A stretch of 64,000 nt of DNA from Schistocephalus solidus (lineage: Eukaryota > Platyhelminthes > Cestoda > Diphyllobothriidea > Diphyllobothriidae): NCBI GenBank assembly GCA_017591395.1, contig WEDG01011811.1:1-64000 (forward strand). The letters run 5' to 3'. Within the stretch, counting starts at the first letter, position 1. Every line of letters begins with the position of its first letter. The notes beneath the pieces were generated by a model. It ran no database searches and was not told the origin of the DNA. It saw nothing but the letters and a program-made list of their open reading frames with translations. This document shows positions 1 to 12,439 of this stretch, in pieces. A program made the translations under genes and the position numbers.

Positions 1-553
1 ACATACATACATATATATATATACATACATATTATACATACATACATACATATACATATATACATACTACATACATATTACATATATATATATACATACA
101 TATACATACATACATATTATTGCTATATATATACATACATACATACACACATACATATACATATTACATGTACATACATATCATATACTATTACTACATG
201 CCATACATACATACACATACATATACATATACTACATATACATGCTGCATATCATACATATAGTTATTATTACATATCATTACATACATATCATGATATA
301 CATACATATTACATACATACATATTACATATACAGAGTATACATACATACATGAGCAGTTATGAGATGCATGCATATATGGAGGAGCATACATACATATG
401 GTTACATACATATATATGATGACATGATATGCATACATACATATATTACACATACATATGCATATTATCATTATTACATACATATAGAGCATATACATAT
501 ACATTACATATATATACATACATATACATATATATACATATACATATATATAT

Positions 554-598
<45 letters not shown>

Positions 599-660
599 GA
601 TATTATGTAGAGCAAAAGGCATATATATATAGGTCATATACATATATATATGTATACGCT
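1..660. repeat. compound TACA/TA microsatellite
   Basis: Short units of tac/ata and (ta)n alternate over the whole stretch, with only a few interruptions. Any reading frame here gives Tyr/Ile/His/Met-rich translation, so the open frames are artefacts of the repeat. The tract runs off the left edge of the window, so its full length is unknown. Confidence 0.95.
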
Positions 661-3600
661 ATCTGTGTGGTGCTACCCCTAACTGGTACCCCTGCACCCT
701 GGGAGGCCATATGTATGTGCAATACGGGGTCACTGAGATTCATAAATCTGAGTCATCGGGCTTATGAATTTCAATCGAGTGAGTTCAGTTATCTTCGTCT
801 TCACAGATGCGGCCTGCATTTTATTTGGATCGTCTGGGAGTGGTGTGTAGGCTTCCCTGTCGTTGAAGACTTGATTAGCCTTGTTGATGTAGTCAGTCTT
901 TTTTATGATGACAGTGGCATCACCTTTGTCAGCAGGCTCAATCCCTTTACTGCTGTCCGTCTTTAGCCGATAAATGATAGACGCTAAATGCTTTCCAATG
1001 AACGATAACTACTAATATAAGTTCTCCGAGTAACTTACTAGCGAATTTATTGTAATTAGAATAGGCAGTATAAATTGAGATCAACTTTGTCCCGAAATTA
1101 GGAAGTCATTTTCAATGGAAGGTGATGATCCATAGGTAATGTATAAAAGGTCAACGCTCCGTAATATATGTAATACCTAAAATAAGGTACACGTTTAGGG
1201 GTATTTTAACTGCGCCAAAGACATTTTCCGAAGTTTAACGCATAGGTATGCATTCCTATCAAGCATTAATGTGTTCTGAAATTTAAATCACCTCTGGTTC
1301 ATTCCTTTTCTAGTTAGCCGGGCAGCCATTTTGTGGAGCATTTAGGCTTTCTTACTGCAAGTCCGAGACAAACTCACAGCTCGTTACCAAGTAAGTAAAT
1401 GTGTGTAACCATTACTTGAGCTCATGGATGTTTTTTCCCCTAGCTTGTTGCTGCTCAAATATTTAATCGCCGACATTTTGCTGAGCGTCGATCGTGCCCT
1501 GACACACACCTGCCCTACTTAGCGCAAAGTTTCTTTTACAGCTTTTAAGTAGCCAAGAGAGAAGTCTCATTAGCTATCCTGAGCTGCTTTTTGATAACCG
1601 AAGCGCTGTAACCATTAGGAACCTCCGAGCATTCATTCTACTTTTAAAGCTTTTCAGTAGTCGAGGCCCGTTTGCTTCTGCTCTGGGTTTGGCGGTATCG
1701 TCCTCTTTATTGTCACTAGTTATGTCGCACTATGTAGACCTAACACCCTTCCCATCTGACTGCCTGACGTGTGAATGGAACATCCGGTAACGAATATAAT
1801 CACATTTTAGATAGACAAGGAATTCATGGAGCTAATCTCCCAACACCAATGTTCAAAAACAGTGTAAAAATGCAGACTCTATTGTTATTATTTAATTGAA
1901 TGATTAAATACGCGAACATTGTGTATTTTGAGGACAGTTGGGCGTGGTTAGTACATCGGGCTACTAAGTAGCCCAAATAAACGACTGCACAATTTCATTT
2001 GACGAAGCAGCCATTAACTGCGTAAAAACCCAAAAGTTTTCGCTTGTGAATGACAAGGGAGTCCTTGTAATTAACTTGGAAAACCCACTTATTTGAATTT
2101 ATCACCGATGTGATATTTGACACGGTCCGTAAATTCCCCTTTTAGGACATGTGGCAAGAGGACGTTTTGGAGAAGAAGGAATTCACTTTGTCAGATAACA
2201 GTCCTTGGAACAAGAATTCGAGTCCTCGGCCTATTTAATTGGCTCGAGCAACGTCAACTTCGCTAATCTATCGAAGTTACATTCCTGCAGATTGTAGGAA
2301 TCGAGGAGCTGTTGAAGGCCCCTATCATTCACAAATACGAGCGCGTGGTTGTAGTCATCACTCTTAACCATCACCCTGGCTGAACGGTGCCCGTCAATTA
2401 TTTAACCCACTCGCTGATGGTATGATTCCCCTGAAATTCCACAACAGACATGCTGTTTAAAAATAACCAGTTCGCAAAAAACGAAGTCACCTTGGCGAAC
2501 GATCAATGTCAAAAGGGAGTTTTGGGCTAATGTATTGATCGAAATGTTTTACCCCCAAAGGGGTAAACGTTTATAGGTGAAGGGCACTAAATGGAGCATG
2601 AACGAGGACGGTAGTTCGGTGAGCTCATTTAACTGGCCCTGGCAGTCATGGCGAAGGCGATACTGATTGCTCCAGGAAACCTGATATCCATGCAGAGGGA
2701 AAGCCCATCCACAAGAATTCGAAGGGTCGTGGTTCACTTTTAGCTCACGGCAAACTCCGTCTCCCATTTGCTTTCATATTTCCCATAGCTCGCCTATCGA
2801 TGGCTTTATCTATTTAAATACGCCACACTCGGACCCCACTGTTTGCAGTGCATGTGCTACTCGCAAGTGTGGCGTCATGAAAAAGTAGTAATGTACTAGG
2901 GTGATTATAAACGAACATTCAAAGCGCATGGTAAGCGCTCTCATTTATCGATCAAATGTTAACTGCCGTGAACCCAGTCCTGCAAAGGGCTGGGTGATGT
3001 ATTTTATCCATTCGATCAGTTTTGAAAATTTCAAGAAAAAGTAAACTAGTTAAAAGCCGTATTGAAAAAATAGGTGTTATGTAGCGTAACGTTGTGGTCT
3101 GATTACTCTTGAATTAATAGAAAATTGTTTTTTATTGATAAAGCACGCAAGCAGCTACTGGCTACAGGTCCATATAGGTATTTAGTCGATTTTATGCTGC
3201 TTTTTGACATAGCCCAGGGGGGTTGGCCTTATCAGTAGGTGTACCCTCCATCGACCCTCTTGTGTCCTCTAGATAATTTAAAATAGTGTTTTCTATCCTA
3301 TTTAATCCGACGCCTGGGGTTGGTGTCGTTGGCTGAAGACGGTTAATAAGCCATAAATTGCCATATAAGTCTTCTCTGTCTTTGTAGGTACTCCTTACTC
3401 TGCAAATAGTCTTTGCGCAAAGTTCTCATTAATTTTCTCATTCCTATCTCGCCGAATGCGAAACGCAAGCTAGCTACCAATCACTGCTCCGTGGACTGAA
3501 GCACGACAACGAATGCAGTTTTTGATGTGTACTTTACGTGGGCGTAAGCAGCGTGTATCGAACCATCGTAAACATAACGCCTGAACGAGTTTGTTCAGGC

Positions 3601-5050
3601 ATGTAGGACAGAGAGACTCAATTAGTTAGTTGCCTTAAGTTAGTGGCTTGGAAGGATATTTCACCACCGGTAAAATCATCGTATAGAGGCTTTATTAGTG
3701 TAAACCCAATGACCAAGTGTCACTTAGTTGTGTCAAGGCGTGGGCTCACTTATGGTAACCGTATTAATATGAGCTAAAATGTGACTTTTTTTCTTCGTGC
3801 AGTAATCAGAAGAAGGCTACTTTCTTCTTCGAATGCACTAAAGGAGTTTACTAGCACTAAGGTGACGACGAGTATCCGGAAGGTTTCACAACAAATGAAA
3901 TGGTTGAAGTCCCCGCAAACGTAAGCTACCAGTGATGGAAAAGAAAGATTCTTTCACCGAACTGCCGTGTTTAGCAGACTTAGTTAGTGGGCTTTAGAAA
4001 AGACGGAAATCCGCCGCATTTGGGCGGGGATTTGGATCCGTTTAACTTACATTGTAATGCACGAGTTCGCAGCTCCTTTCTTCACACATAAGAGGACACG
4101 AAGCATTTTGGACCAATTATACTTATTACCTTGCCCCCCGATGCCTCCATTCTGCTGAGCGGCTTCCAGCGGTTAAAAGATCCGGTGTCTTTGAGGTGAG
4201 AGCAGAGAATAATTTGTGAGTTGGCTGAGAAAAAGCGAATAAAAAAATACTTTCCTTCCTTTTCCGACACACCTAGGGGACCATGGATGAACGTTTATCG
4301 AACGCCCATTGGTAATTTAGGTGTAGCGAATTGTCCCTCAAAGCCACTGGAATGGTGCATTTAGGCAACAACCAAAGTGAAGACCAAACAATTAATCAAC
4401 CCTATTTTAAACGCTTGGAAAAATTAATTTCAGGTCTCTTGTTTATAATAAATTCACCACTGACGGCTGATGCCCACTTAAACTACCGACCAAATGCTGT
4501 ACCACTTGTCGCCTTCTCGTCCATGAAGCACTAACTTGCCTTTTGGATTTGGCGAACTAGAAAAGAGGCTAATTAACATGAATTTTGAATAAAAGACTAT
4601 GTTCATAAAATTATAAAACCTCCCGATGAGTCGCAGCCCTCGTAGTAACGTCAAGCAATAGCACAAAATCTACCAAATATTTGTCTGTATGGCCAAAAAT
4701 CACAAATGTTATGTACTCCGACCACACACGCAGCTCTATCCCGCATAACAATGACTAGTTGGAACCAAAAAATCATAAAATACAACTGCACGATTCATAG
4801 GAACGATAAAATTGGAGCTCGCCTTCTGTCCACTCTGAGATTTTTTATGGTTGCATTAGCTATCGCTGATTTAATTGTCGTAACCCTTTCAAGAAGTGCC
4901 CACTATGCAGGAAGTGGGATCTGAGTTCGTAGTAATTTATTATATAAAACCACCGAAGGCGTACTATGAGAAATGAAAAAGCCAAGATGAGACAGAATAT
5001 GCTGTGAGCTGAAATGGAACCACGTGCTTTCGCAGTGGGTTGCACCTGCA
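661..5050. other. anonymous sequence, no gene recognised
   Basis: No open frame here resembles a known family, and I saw no repeat shared with the rest of the window. All frames are short and interrupted. It may be intergenic, intronic, or very old repeat. Confidence 0.5.
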
Positions 5051-5069
5051 CGGCTATCAGGTTTCCCGG

Positions 5070-5175
5070 GAAAATCGATAGTGTTGGGTTAGAAGTCGAG
5101 TTAGCATTAGTGTTCCGATGCAGCTTTACGTTAGGGCTAGTTGGTGGGTTAGGACATGGAATATTTATCCTACCT
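5070..5175 (-). repeat. T-family degenerate hexamer array (GGGTTAG orientation)
   Basis: Spaced units such as gttgggttag, gttagggctag and gtgggttagg resemble degenerate TTAGGG-type hexamers. The same texture recurs near 25.8, 26.4, 31.3, 40.8, 43.4 and 63.3 kb. The 112-codon open frame just downstream (5268-5606) matches nothing I recognise. Confidence 0.45.
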
Positions 5176-5751
5176 GAAATTATGCGCACTGCTCGCGCAA
5201 GGCCTTCCGGCCCTATGACCTGTTAAGGGGCCATATTAGTACTCGTTACCGTTTACCCATAACCTCAATGAGACTGGAGACCAACTTTACCAGTGAGAAT
5301 GCTTTCAGTTCTGTTGCATTCTCATGGTGGCGTGAGAGGTTTTGGCTCATTGTGGAAAGGGATGGGAAACTGAAGGCTGTGATTGACAGGTATTTCCAGT
5401 CCGCAAATTTTTCTCAGCATTTCATGCATAGTAGGCTACCTGAGAAGGATGCTTGTTCTGTAGTTAACAGTCACAGGCATTTGCCCCCGCGGTTTTATCT
5501 GATGGGCTGTGATCTTGTGTGTACTCTGTTGGTACTATTAACAGCACTGTGTCCTCGCGGTGGCATTTTCATCAGGTACCTGCGGTTATTCCAGGCACTG
5601 GGCTAGCTAATTGCTGAAATCAAAGCAGTGCGCAGACAGAGAATTTAATTTACTTGGTGTTCACTTACATTGCGGTTTCTGTGGAATACCCTCCAAAACA
5701 CCGCTGTGGATGTTCTGGACCGTGTGGGTTACCAACGCTATGATTGGTTTG

Positions 5752-5752
<1 letters not shown>

Positions 5753-5805
<53 letters not shown>
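5753..5805. repeat. (CAA)n microsatellite inside copy D
   Basis: About 17 units of CAA/AAC are followed by degenerate aat/aac triplets. It sits where related copies encode a short Asp/Asn cluster after WFD, so it probably grew from those codons. In the element's frame it encodes poly-Asn. Confidence 0.95.
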
Positions 5806-6924
5806 CCAATAATAACGTTAATAATAACGCAAAAATAACCGACCTGGTGGACGAGATGTATAGAGGCACAAAGCCTACACCAATCGACGGAACTAAGCCA
5901 CCAAAACTCCAGCTTTCCGCTCTCTACGAATAGTATAATATAAGCTGTTGACGATACAGAAACTCCTGGATTGATCACAAGATGGAGGAAATACAAGGTC
6001 ACGTGAAATGCAATGATATAAATAAATTTTTCATCTTTAGCAAGACAGTCTACGGAACCCGCACCAAAGGAACTGCGCTCCTGTTCAGTTCTGACGGAAC
6101 AGCGTTGCGAACGGAGAAATCGCGCTGACTGAGCACTTCAGAACCATCCCCAAACACCCAACCAAAAGCTAAAACGCCGCCATCGACAAAGACACCTTGC
6201 TTTCCTCCGGCATGGATGTGCGAACCCACCCGGAGACCTGGGCTGATTTTGCACCAGATCGATCGGCCTGGGGAAATGTTATGAAGGTTGCAGTAGCAGT
6301 CTAAGAAGCCAACGCATAAGAGTGGCTCACAAGTCTCAAGCGCCACCGAACCTCAACCCTATAATCCCACCACGTCCAACGTGTCCGCGCTGTCAACACA
6401 AATTCCGCGCGCGGACCGGCCAAAACACCAACAAACTGACAAACATTCCAAATGCCCTTCCAGCCATAACTCTCACCCTCGCCACCGCTATCGCCTCCAT
6501 TACGGGCAAAAACGTTTTAATCCGAACAGCTCACCGTTACGATCATATCAAAACATCGCGCATCGGCTTGATTGGTCACTTGTGAATCTGTCACTACTGA
6601 GACCAACAAACAGGCGCCTGCAGCCTCAACATACATTCCACTCGTCCAAATCCATTGTCCGCGTACATTCAGTCATCGCACGGGTTCCTACGGCCCCGTG
6701 TACATCCACGCCAGTGGAAGTCACCGCAGTGTCGGCAAGCCAAACCCATCATGCCAATCTGGGTAGTCCTGAATCTGCAGCAAGGCCAAATCAACTTCCT
6801 CCAGCGCTAATATCACAAAAATTATCGCTACGTTAGCCAACCTGTATTGCCCAAACTGACATCGCACATTTACAACGGTTTGGTTGGTCACTTGCGAACC
6901 CATCGCACTGAGATTGACGAACCG

Positions 6925-7345
6925 TCCGTTCGACCGTCGTAATCCGACGATGTCCATCGTATGCTCCACACAAGGGTGGTGCTGGCATGGTGACTTGTGC
7001 ACAAATTAGTTTTAAGTGATAGTAGGCTTCTATAGCATCTATCGTCTTTTCTCTTCCCTTACCCGCCCGTGCCTGGTCTCAAGATAGAGTCAAGAAGACC
7101 AGAGGCAAGGTCGGGTGCAGGTAGCTGGCGCCGCCGGAGACGCTTCTGAAAGTACCACCGCGCCTGAATCACATTTCATGGCAAAATTGGCTGGTGCGGC
7201 GTGAGCCTGCACCTACGCGTGCCACCGCGCCACCCCATGTTCAGCATTTTTTATGGGAGCTCAACCAGAATAACGCATGCCATGCACTGATTTGGCCCCC
7301 GTGGTAATCCAGCGCATCTACCACGCGACCCGTTTAGGTTTCGCA
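6925..7345 (+). repeat. R1 dispersed repeat nested in copy D
   Basis: It starts with ttcgaccgtcgtaatccgac and carries atgctccacacaagggtgg, then an agtcaagaagaccagaggca block, then cctgcacctacgcgtgcc and gcatctaccacgcgaccc. The same landmarks in the same order are at 58,262-58,630. Zinc-finger coding of copy D stops before it and resumes after it, so it is an insertion. No clear target duplication was found. Confidence 0.65.
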
Positions 7346-7676
7346 CTGGTTAAGCAGTGCACGGAATACCGACATACGCTCCTAACCCTCGCGTCAACAG
7401 CCCGCCCTCTCCATGGCTATTCAGTCATGGCATAGCCCTACTCGGGCATATGCGCCTCCAGTTTAAACTTGTGGTTAAGCATCGCCAATCAAACTTTATC
7501 AAGAATCATCTCCCATCAGCTCATACAACACACAAGAACCCGTTCAAGATCACCTCCACCGATACGAAATAGGAGTCTTTGTGAAGTAGGAGGTATGTTC
7601 GTTGGAACAAGAGCTTTATTAGCCTGATGCTTTGGATCCTAACTCAAATCCATCATTATATACATAGATAAGGGTA

Positions 7677-8440
7677 TTGGAGTGCCAATATTACAGACCG
7701 AAATTCAGTGTTCGGTTAGTAAATTACACCTTCGTGGTCATCGAACGGAATCAGGTGCCGGAACTCAAAGAATATTTTAACGCTGTCTTCCTAGACGTAC
7801 AATTTAAGAAGGAGGAAGAGGAAAATTACCAGTCGGCCTTCCTCGATGTCCTCGTCTGCCACAAATATTGTGGTGGCCTAAAATCCAAAGTATTCAGCCA
7901 AGCGACAAGCTCGACGCAAGTACCGACAAAAAACATCAACCACTAAGCTTCAACCTGCCTGCGCAAACGAGACAAGAGATCAAATCCGACCGGCCCCAAA
8001 TTTTGGCGAGTGCCCCCCATGCGTGAAGAACATCTTGGAAGCCGTCAGGCGCCTCCTCACACCCCTTGGAGTTGGAGTTGCACACAGGCCCGATATAACC
8101 GTAAGGCGCCAGATCATGAGATCAAAAGACCCACTTGCCATGGCAAGAACATTCTGGGGACTTTTACGGGGCATGATTTAGTTGTGGCCAAAGCAACTAT
8201 GTGGGAGCAACTGGAAGTCAATTCCGAAGGCAGAGGACTGAGTTCGCAGCAGCTTGTGAGGACGAACGATGCCGTCTCCCAAGTCGCAGCTCATTCGACG
8301 GGACCCCGCAACACTCTAGAGTTTCCGTCCCACCACATTTCGAAGTATTTTTTCACTGTAAGCACTCGGACGCGCGTTGAAAAAACATGGTGTGCTAAAA
8401 TCCAGGACTTAGAGGGCTGCAAAATACGAAAATAACTCGA
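7677..8440 (+). pseudogene. Penelope-like element fragment P1 (RT end, linker, GIY-YIG)
   Basis: The first part encodes the distal RT region (TFVVIERNQV, then SAFLDVLVCHK, the FLDV motif that precedes the thumb in Penelope-like elements). A linker follows near 8040-8150 (PLGVGVAHRPDITVRR). A GIY-YIG-type endonuclease remnant then lies at about 8180-8340: SNYVGATG in one frame and NDAVSQVAAHSTGP in another. Penelope-like elements use RT plus a C-terminal GIY-YIG nuclease to insert. At least three frameshifts separate the parts, and the N-terminal RT motifs are absent. Its linker and nuclease differ from P2, so it belongs to a different subfamily. Confidence 0.7.
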
Positions 8441-8449
8441 TCCTTATTT

Positions 8450-8800
8450 CAGCGTGGAGAGTCAGACTGCAAAGTCTCCTTTTCGATATAACCTCCTTCG
8501 TACTCCTAGTAGTTGCGATTCAAGTTGTCCCTTCCTGTTTCTGATAAATCCTGGTCCATTGTTCGTGGACACGTCTAGATGGGCTGCCTAGATCTGTCCC
8601 TCACTGTGCGCGATCCTGGCTCCGGACTTCTTAGCCCTGTCATGACACATGCTCAGAAGAGTGGGGTAGATTGAGTGAGTTAGATGCTGTGAAAGTCTAC
8701 TATCATTATAAACTTATTTACCTGCAAGTAATCATGTGCCATGTTGTGGGGCGCATGGTGGACACAGTCGTCCTCGACGGTTGAAGGTTGAGAAGATATC
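8450..8800 (-). repeat. R1 dispersed repeat, degenerate copy
   Basis: Read on the minus strand it has the R1 order: a gacgactgtgtccaccatgc block near 8760-8780 (cognate to the R1 start) and gcagtctgactctcc near 8455-8470 (cognate to gcagcctgactctcag at 53.4 kb). Similarity is patchy, so the ends are approximate. Confidence 0.45.
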
Positions 8801-9515
8801 TCCATGTTCTTTTTTAAAAATACGCTTTTTCCCTAAAACAACCGACTTCAAAGTTGGCCATCGTGGCATAAATTGACATAAGATTATAATTATTAAACCT
8901 TCGCTGCACGGTTGAAAAGTACACCATCTGCTGTAATCCATTTTTCTCAATGTCCTATGTAGAAGCAGGTCATGTTGAGTTAATTGGCATACTTCTCACC
9001 GGACAGTGGGACTTGGCTCGAAAGGCAGAGCATTATGCTGGCTTCAACTGCTGTATCCTGGGAAATTTTTTCAGTTCCGTCTTTTTCGGTGAGACACCCT
9101 CGTTTTTTTCGCACTTCCTGTCGGTGCAATTATGAACTGTCCTACAATTTATAACTTTTTAACTTACGGCAAAGAATTTTATTTAGAAAATATGCAAACA
9201 AATTCACTAGTCCACCCCTTAAGATGTGCTGGTTAACAGGATATCGGACGGATGGTAACATGTTAAGCAGTCTACAGCTTTGCTACGTCAATGAGAAATT
9301 GTCGAAAGAACTTTTTACACGGTACTGACAGATGGAATAAACTGAGGGACGATGTGTCCCCAGTTTCATATATAATACATGGATAGCATGCTAAGGGTGC
9401 AACAGATCAGAAGCAGACTGGTGTTTCACTGTCATTATGATCATCAGCACATAATAGATCTTAGGATGTAAAGAATATATACAAGGTGGTGGCAATTTTA
9501 TTTCTATGTCTGGCC
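8801..9515. other. anonymous sequence
   Basis: Nothing recognisable is seen. Open frames are short and match neither the element families in this window nor a known protein. Confidence 0.4.
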
Positions 9516-9519
9516 TGTT

Positions 9520-9850
9520 GCCCTCTTAACATGCCATCTATTTAGTATATGCGGCCTTTAACCCACGGCACAATGTTCGCTGTCGCCAGTAGCAGGCTTG
9601 TGGGTGGTCAGAGTGGGATTGAGCAAGATCCTAACCACAACAGTGAGGTAAGCGCGCTGACATGACTTGACCCCACTTCATAAGGCTTATCACATACTGG
9701 TGATCGGTAACAATCGTGAAATAGCGATGCCTGGCCTGTTGCACCATTCGTGTGCTATTATATGTGGCCTGCGTCGCAATTAGTAAGCTGGCGGACAAAC
9801 AGAATGGGATCGAGCAAGATCCTTACCACACCAGTGAGGATGACACGCTT
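9520..9850 (+). repeat. diverged direct duplication
   Basis: Two segments (about 9520-9665 and 9727-9850) share the same succession: ggcctgttgc, a tatatg/tatgcggcct block, gtcgcca/gtcgcaatt, gggattgagcaagatcct or gggatcgagcaagatcc, and cagtgagg. Each is about 130 bp. The origin is unknown; the second copy abuts the non-LTR fragment that follows. Confidence 0.5.
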
Positions 9851-9994
9851 ACTTGCGGTGGTGATTCGGTTGGCTTCATCGATTGCTACTCCTGTCTTCA
9901 CTGTCCTCCTCCAGGCCGGTCTGTTCCAGGCGAGTTCGTCCAGTTTACCGGGTTGATCTTCAGTTGCTTCAGAGAAGTCTTTCAAGTTTCTTTT
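9845..9994 (-). pseudogene. non-LTR retrotransposon fragment, copy E (post-RT linker)
   Basis: Fifty minus-strand codons (KRNLKDFSEATEDQPGKLDE, then WNRPAWRRTVKTGVAIDEAN) are cognate to the region between the RT thumb and the zinc fingers in copies A and B. Similarity stops abruptly on both sides, so this is a small truncated fragment. It lies inside a longer minus open frame whose other parts I do not recognise. Confidence 0.65.
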
Positions 9995-10204
9995 TATTGA
10001 TCTGCCTATTAATGCATGTGTCATCTGAGTGCATCGCTTACAGGAATTCGCGGCACTTTCTTTTTGGGCAGGTGCCAACGGTGTGGGTTTACACCGAGCT
10101 CTTCCTACAGTTAGCCCGAGATTAGCCCTATGCTATGCAGAGGATCCATTTGTCATCTTCGAATGAGCAATTTGAACCAATCCACGAAGCCTCAGCTCAA
10201 TATT

Positions 10205-11090
10205 CCCAGGAACTCAATTCACCATCGAATGTTGATGAAGGACTCATTTTTAGATGTCCTCGTTCAGAGGAAGATGGATGGGACGCTACATACCTCAGTC
10301 TATCGTAAAAATACATATTCCGAGGTCATTTTGCATTTTGGGAGTAACCACCCCATGTCTCACAAACGCAGCTCTGTTAACAGCTTGCTAAGTCCAGCAA
10401 AAACTCACTGTTCCGATGAAGAAACATATCGAGCAGAAATGAAATACATTTTTAAATTATTTTCCCAAAATGGATATCCTCCTGACTTTGTCCGTCGATG
10501 CATGTGACGAAAACAGTTCAAAGAAAAAGGTGTTTCCCCAGCTACGACTTCCAGAGGTCAAAAGCAACAAACTGGCGAACCCTCCCGTATGTTAAGAATG
10601 TATCTGAGCTCGTCGAAATACAGCTCAAAAAACACCATATACAAATAGCGCACAAACCTACAACAACTTTGCACACCCAACTTTTACACCCTAAGGACAG
10701 GGTTGGCTAGTTCAGCAGAAAAGATGTCTACGAAATACCGTGTACCAATTGTGATGCAGTCTATTGTGGCTTAACTGGGAAATCTCTATCCAATCGCTTA
10801 CATGAACATCAGTTAGCGGTGAGGAGACGAGACCCCTTATCTCAGGTAGCTATGCACACACGGGACACCTATTTGCATGGGAGGATACCCACATCGTTGG
10901 CGCTTAACCAACAAGGGAGGGCCACCAATTCGTGGAGGCAATGCACTCAGACGAGGCATCCATTAACAGGCATATCAATTTAAATGCCAATTACAAAGTT
11001 CTCAAGGTAAAGTGGAAGCGGAAACAGCCACTATCGACCGAATACATTGAAATTCTGGACTTCTGTTGGCTCAAACTTTAGTTAACCATA
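10205..11090 (+). pseudogene. Penelope-like element copy P2 (RT C-terminus plus GIY-YIG endonuclease)
   Basis: Frame 1 encodes the distal RT (DSFLDVLVQRKMDGTLHTSV, then HFGSNHPMSHKRSSVNSLL, then NGYPPDFVRRC), typical of Penelope-like RT palm and thumb. A second frame (about 10,590-10,710) encodes a VSELVEIQLKKHHIQIAHKP linker. The GIY-YIG domain runs about 10,720-11,060: VYEIPCTNCDAVYCGLTG, RLHEHQLAVRRRDPLSQVAM, then EAMHSDEASINRHINL. The two cysteines ahead of the YCG segment are kept. A stop and frameshifts divide the coding parts, and the fingers and first RT motifs are missing, so it is 5'-truncated and dead. It faces the minus-strand copy P3 tail to tail. Confidence 0.8.
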
Positions 11091-11139
11091 GAATCTTGTG
11101 TTAGGCATTGTCTAATGTTAACTGGTTTCTGTACATACC

Positions 11140-11255
11140 CATTTGTCTGAAGACGAACTGGGGCAGCAGATTCGAAAATTTACAAAATGATGTTATTTTG
11201 TTCCCAAAGAACTTCAATTTAATTTAATTAAATTTTTTGGGATGCCGATATTTCA
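11140..11255 (+). repeat. Penelope-like 3' untranslated tail
   Basis: The block gtctgaagacgaactgggg, a gattcgaaaatt segment, tgttcccaaagaactt and ttttttgggatgccgatat lies just after the P2 coding end. The same order is at 12,445-12,556. Its position after the endonuclease in P2 makes it the probable 3' UTR. Confidence 0.55.
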
Positions 11256-11384
11256 ATATATATAATGCACAAAATACAGTTACCATTTCAACCGTGCTTA
11301 AAAAATCAATAGTTTGTTTTTTGGAATGCACCCATAAGCGGCTGCCATGTGCTTCAGTATATTTTGATTGGCTCTAGTTTCTTC

Positions 11385-12430
11385 CGCATTTACCTGAGGT
11401 TGTTGTTCACCTCATCTAACTCGAGGTGCCGATTGATGCCTGACTCATCGGCGTACATGGCCTCAAGAAACCTCGGCCATTTTGGAGGGGCAGACTCTGA
11501 CGATGTGGGTTTTGCCCTAGACGAAGGTGTGTCCCGCATCAAGGCTGAGCATGGCAACTTGGGACAAATGGTCACGCCTCTTAACCGCTAGTTGAAGTTT
11601 GTGGATGCGTGTGGAGGCGGATTTCCCGTTTGGCCGCAATATACAGTATCACAGACCTCGCATGAGTTCATATATATGACTTCTTTTTTATCAAGATAGG
11701 CAATCCTATCCTTAACAAGCTGAGTTCGTATTGTATTCATCTGTTTGTGTGCTACTTTTATTTGGTGTTTCCGCAGGTATCTTTCAAATTGTTAAGACAC
11801 ATTCCTACTATAAGGAAGGATTCGCCATGTATTTGTTTTGGGCACTTGATTGGAACTATCTTGTTCCTCTTCTTTGGGCACTTGTTGTTTCATGCATCGA
11901 CGTACACAATCCTTGGGGTAACCATTTTGGGAAAATAAATCAAACATGTAATTGAGTTCGGCTCGATAACTTTCTTCGTCAGAGCAATGTGTTTTTGTTC
12001 GATGTAGCAGACTGCTGATAGCACTCCTCTTGTGAGGGATTGGGCTGTTGCTCTCGTAGTGTCGAAGTACTTCCGAATATGTTTCCTTGCAGTAAACGGA
12101 TGTGTGTTATGTTTTGTCAGTCTTTCTCTGTACGAGAACCTCCAGAAATGGGAGTTTATTGGCAACTTCTTTCTCGAGTGTGTAATTTTATTCCCGGAAT
12201 GGTTGAGTTGATAGTGTTGTGGAGCGTTTCTAGTTGGTTCTTTTTAACGACAACAAACATAAGGTCGAGATCTCGTACCCAAAACTAAGGGTTAACAAAT
12301 GGAAGAGCCGTAGATTCCATTTTCTGCATTGTCACTTCGGCAAGGAAGCCAGATATGAGTGACCCCATTGGAGCTCCTTTTAGTTGCTGATAGTATTGAT
12401 GATCAAACGTTTGAAATTTCAACTGCTTTT
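11385..12430 (-). pseudogene. Penelope-like element copy P3 (RT and GIY-YIG)
   Basis: On the minus strand, 12,425-12,314 encodes DHQYYQQLKGAPMGSLISGF, matching the Penelope-like RT block with the conserved G-x-x-MGSxISG turn. Downstream, about 11,700-11,620, comes a GIY-YIG start (NSCEVCDTVYCGQTGNP). The domain ends at about 11,475-11,390 with FLEAMYADESGINRHLELDE. Sequence between the RT turn and the nuclease is too decayed to read, and several frameshifts and stops are present. The FLEAM..INRH end matches P2, so P2 and P3 are related subfamilies. Confidence 0.75.
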
Positions 12431-12439
12431 TGCACCTTT

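Larger units (their letters stand above)
5600..7500 (+). pseudogene. degenerate C2H2-tailed non-LTR retrotransposon, copy D
   Basis: The frame around 5690-5935 matches the endonuclease-to-RT linker of the copies at 44.8/50.4 kb and 61-62 kb (a WFD followed by an acidic/Asn stretch). The frame from 5981 continues into AEEIQG-like and SSDGT..TEKS linker sequence. Near 6130-6220 it jumps straight to the post-RT region (TWADFAPDRSAW, cognate to TWEDLAQDRPAW in this family), so the whole RT core is missing. Zinc-finger remnants follow: CPRCQHKFRAR near 6378, GLVGHLRTHRTE near 6880, and LLGHMRL near 7440. Stops and frameshifts are frequent. An Asn-encoding microsatellite (5753-5805) and an R1 repeat (about 6925-7345) interrupt it. 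Assignment to the family is confident; the boundaries are approximate. Confidence 0.75.

Noticed and set aside
361..966. 201-codon plus-strand open frame at the left edge
   Set aside because: Most of it translates the TACA/TA microsatellite. The remaining part has no recognisable domain.
5661..6002. 113-codon minus frame with poly-Val
   Set aside because: Antisense of the (CAA)n tract and of copy D coding.
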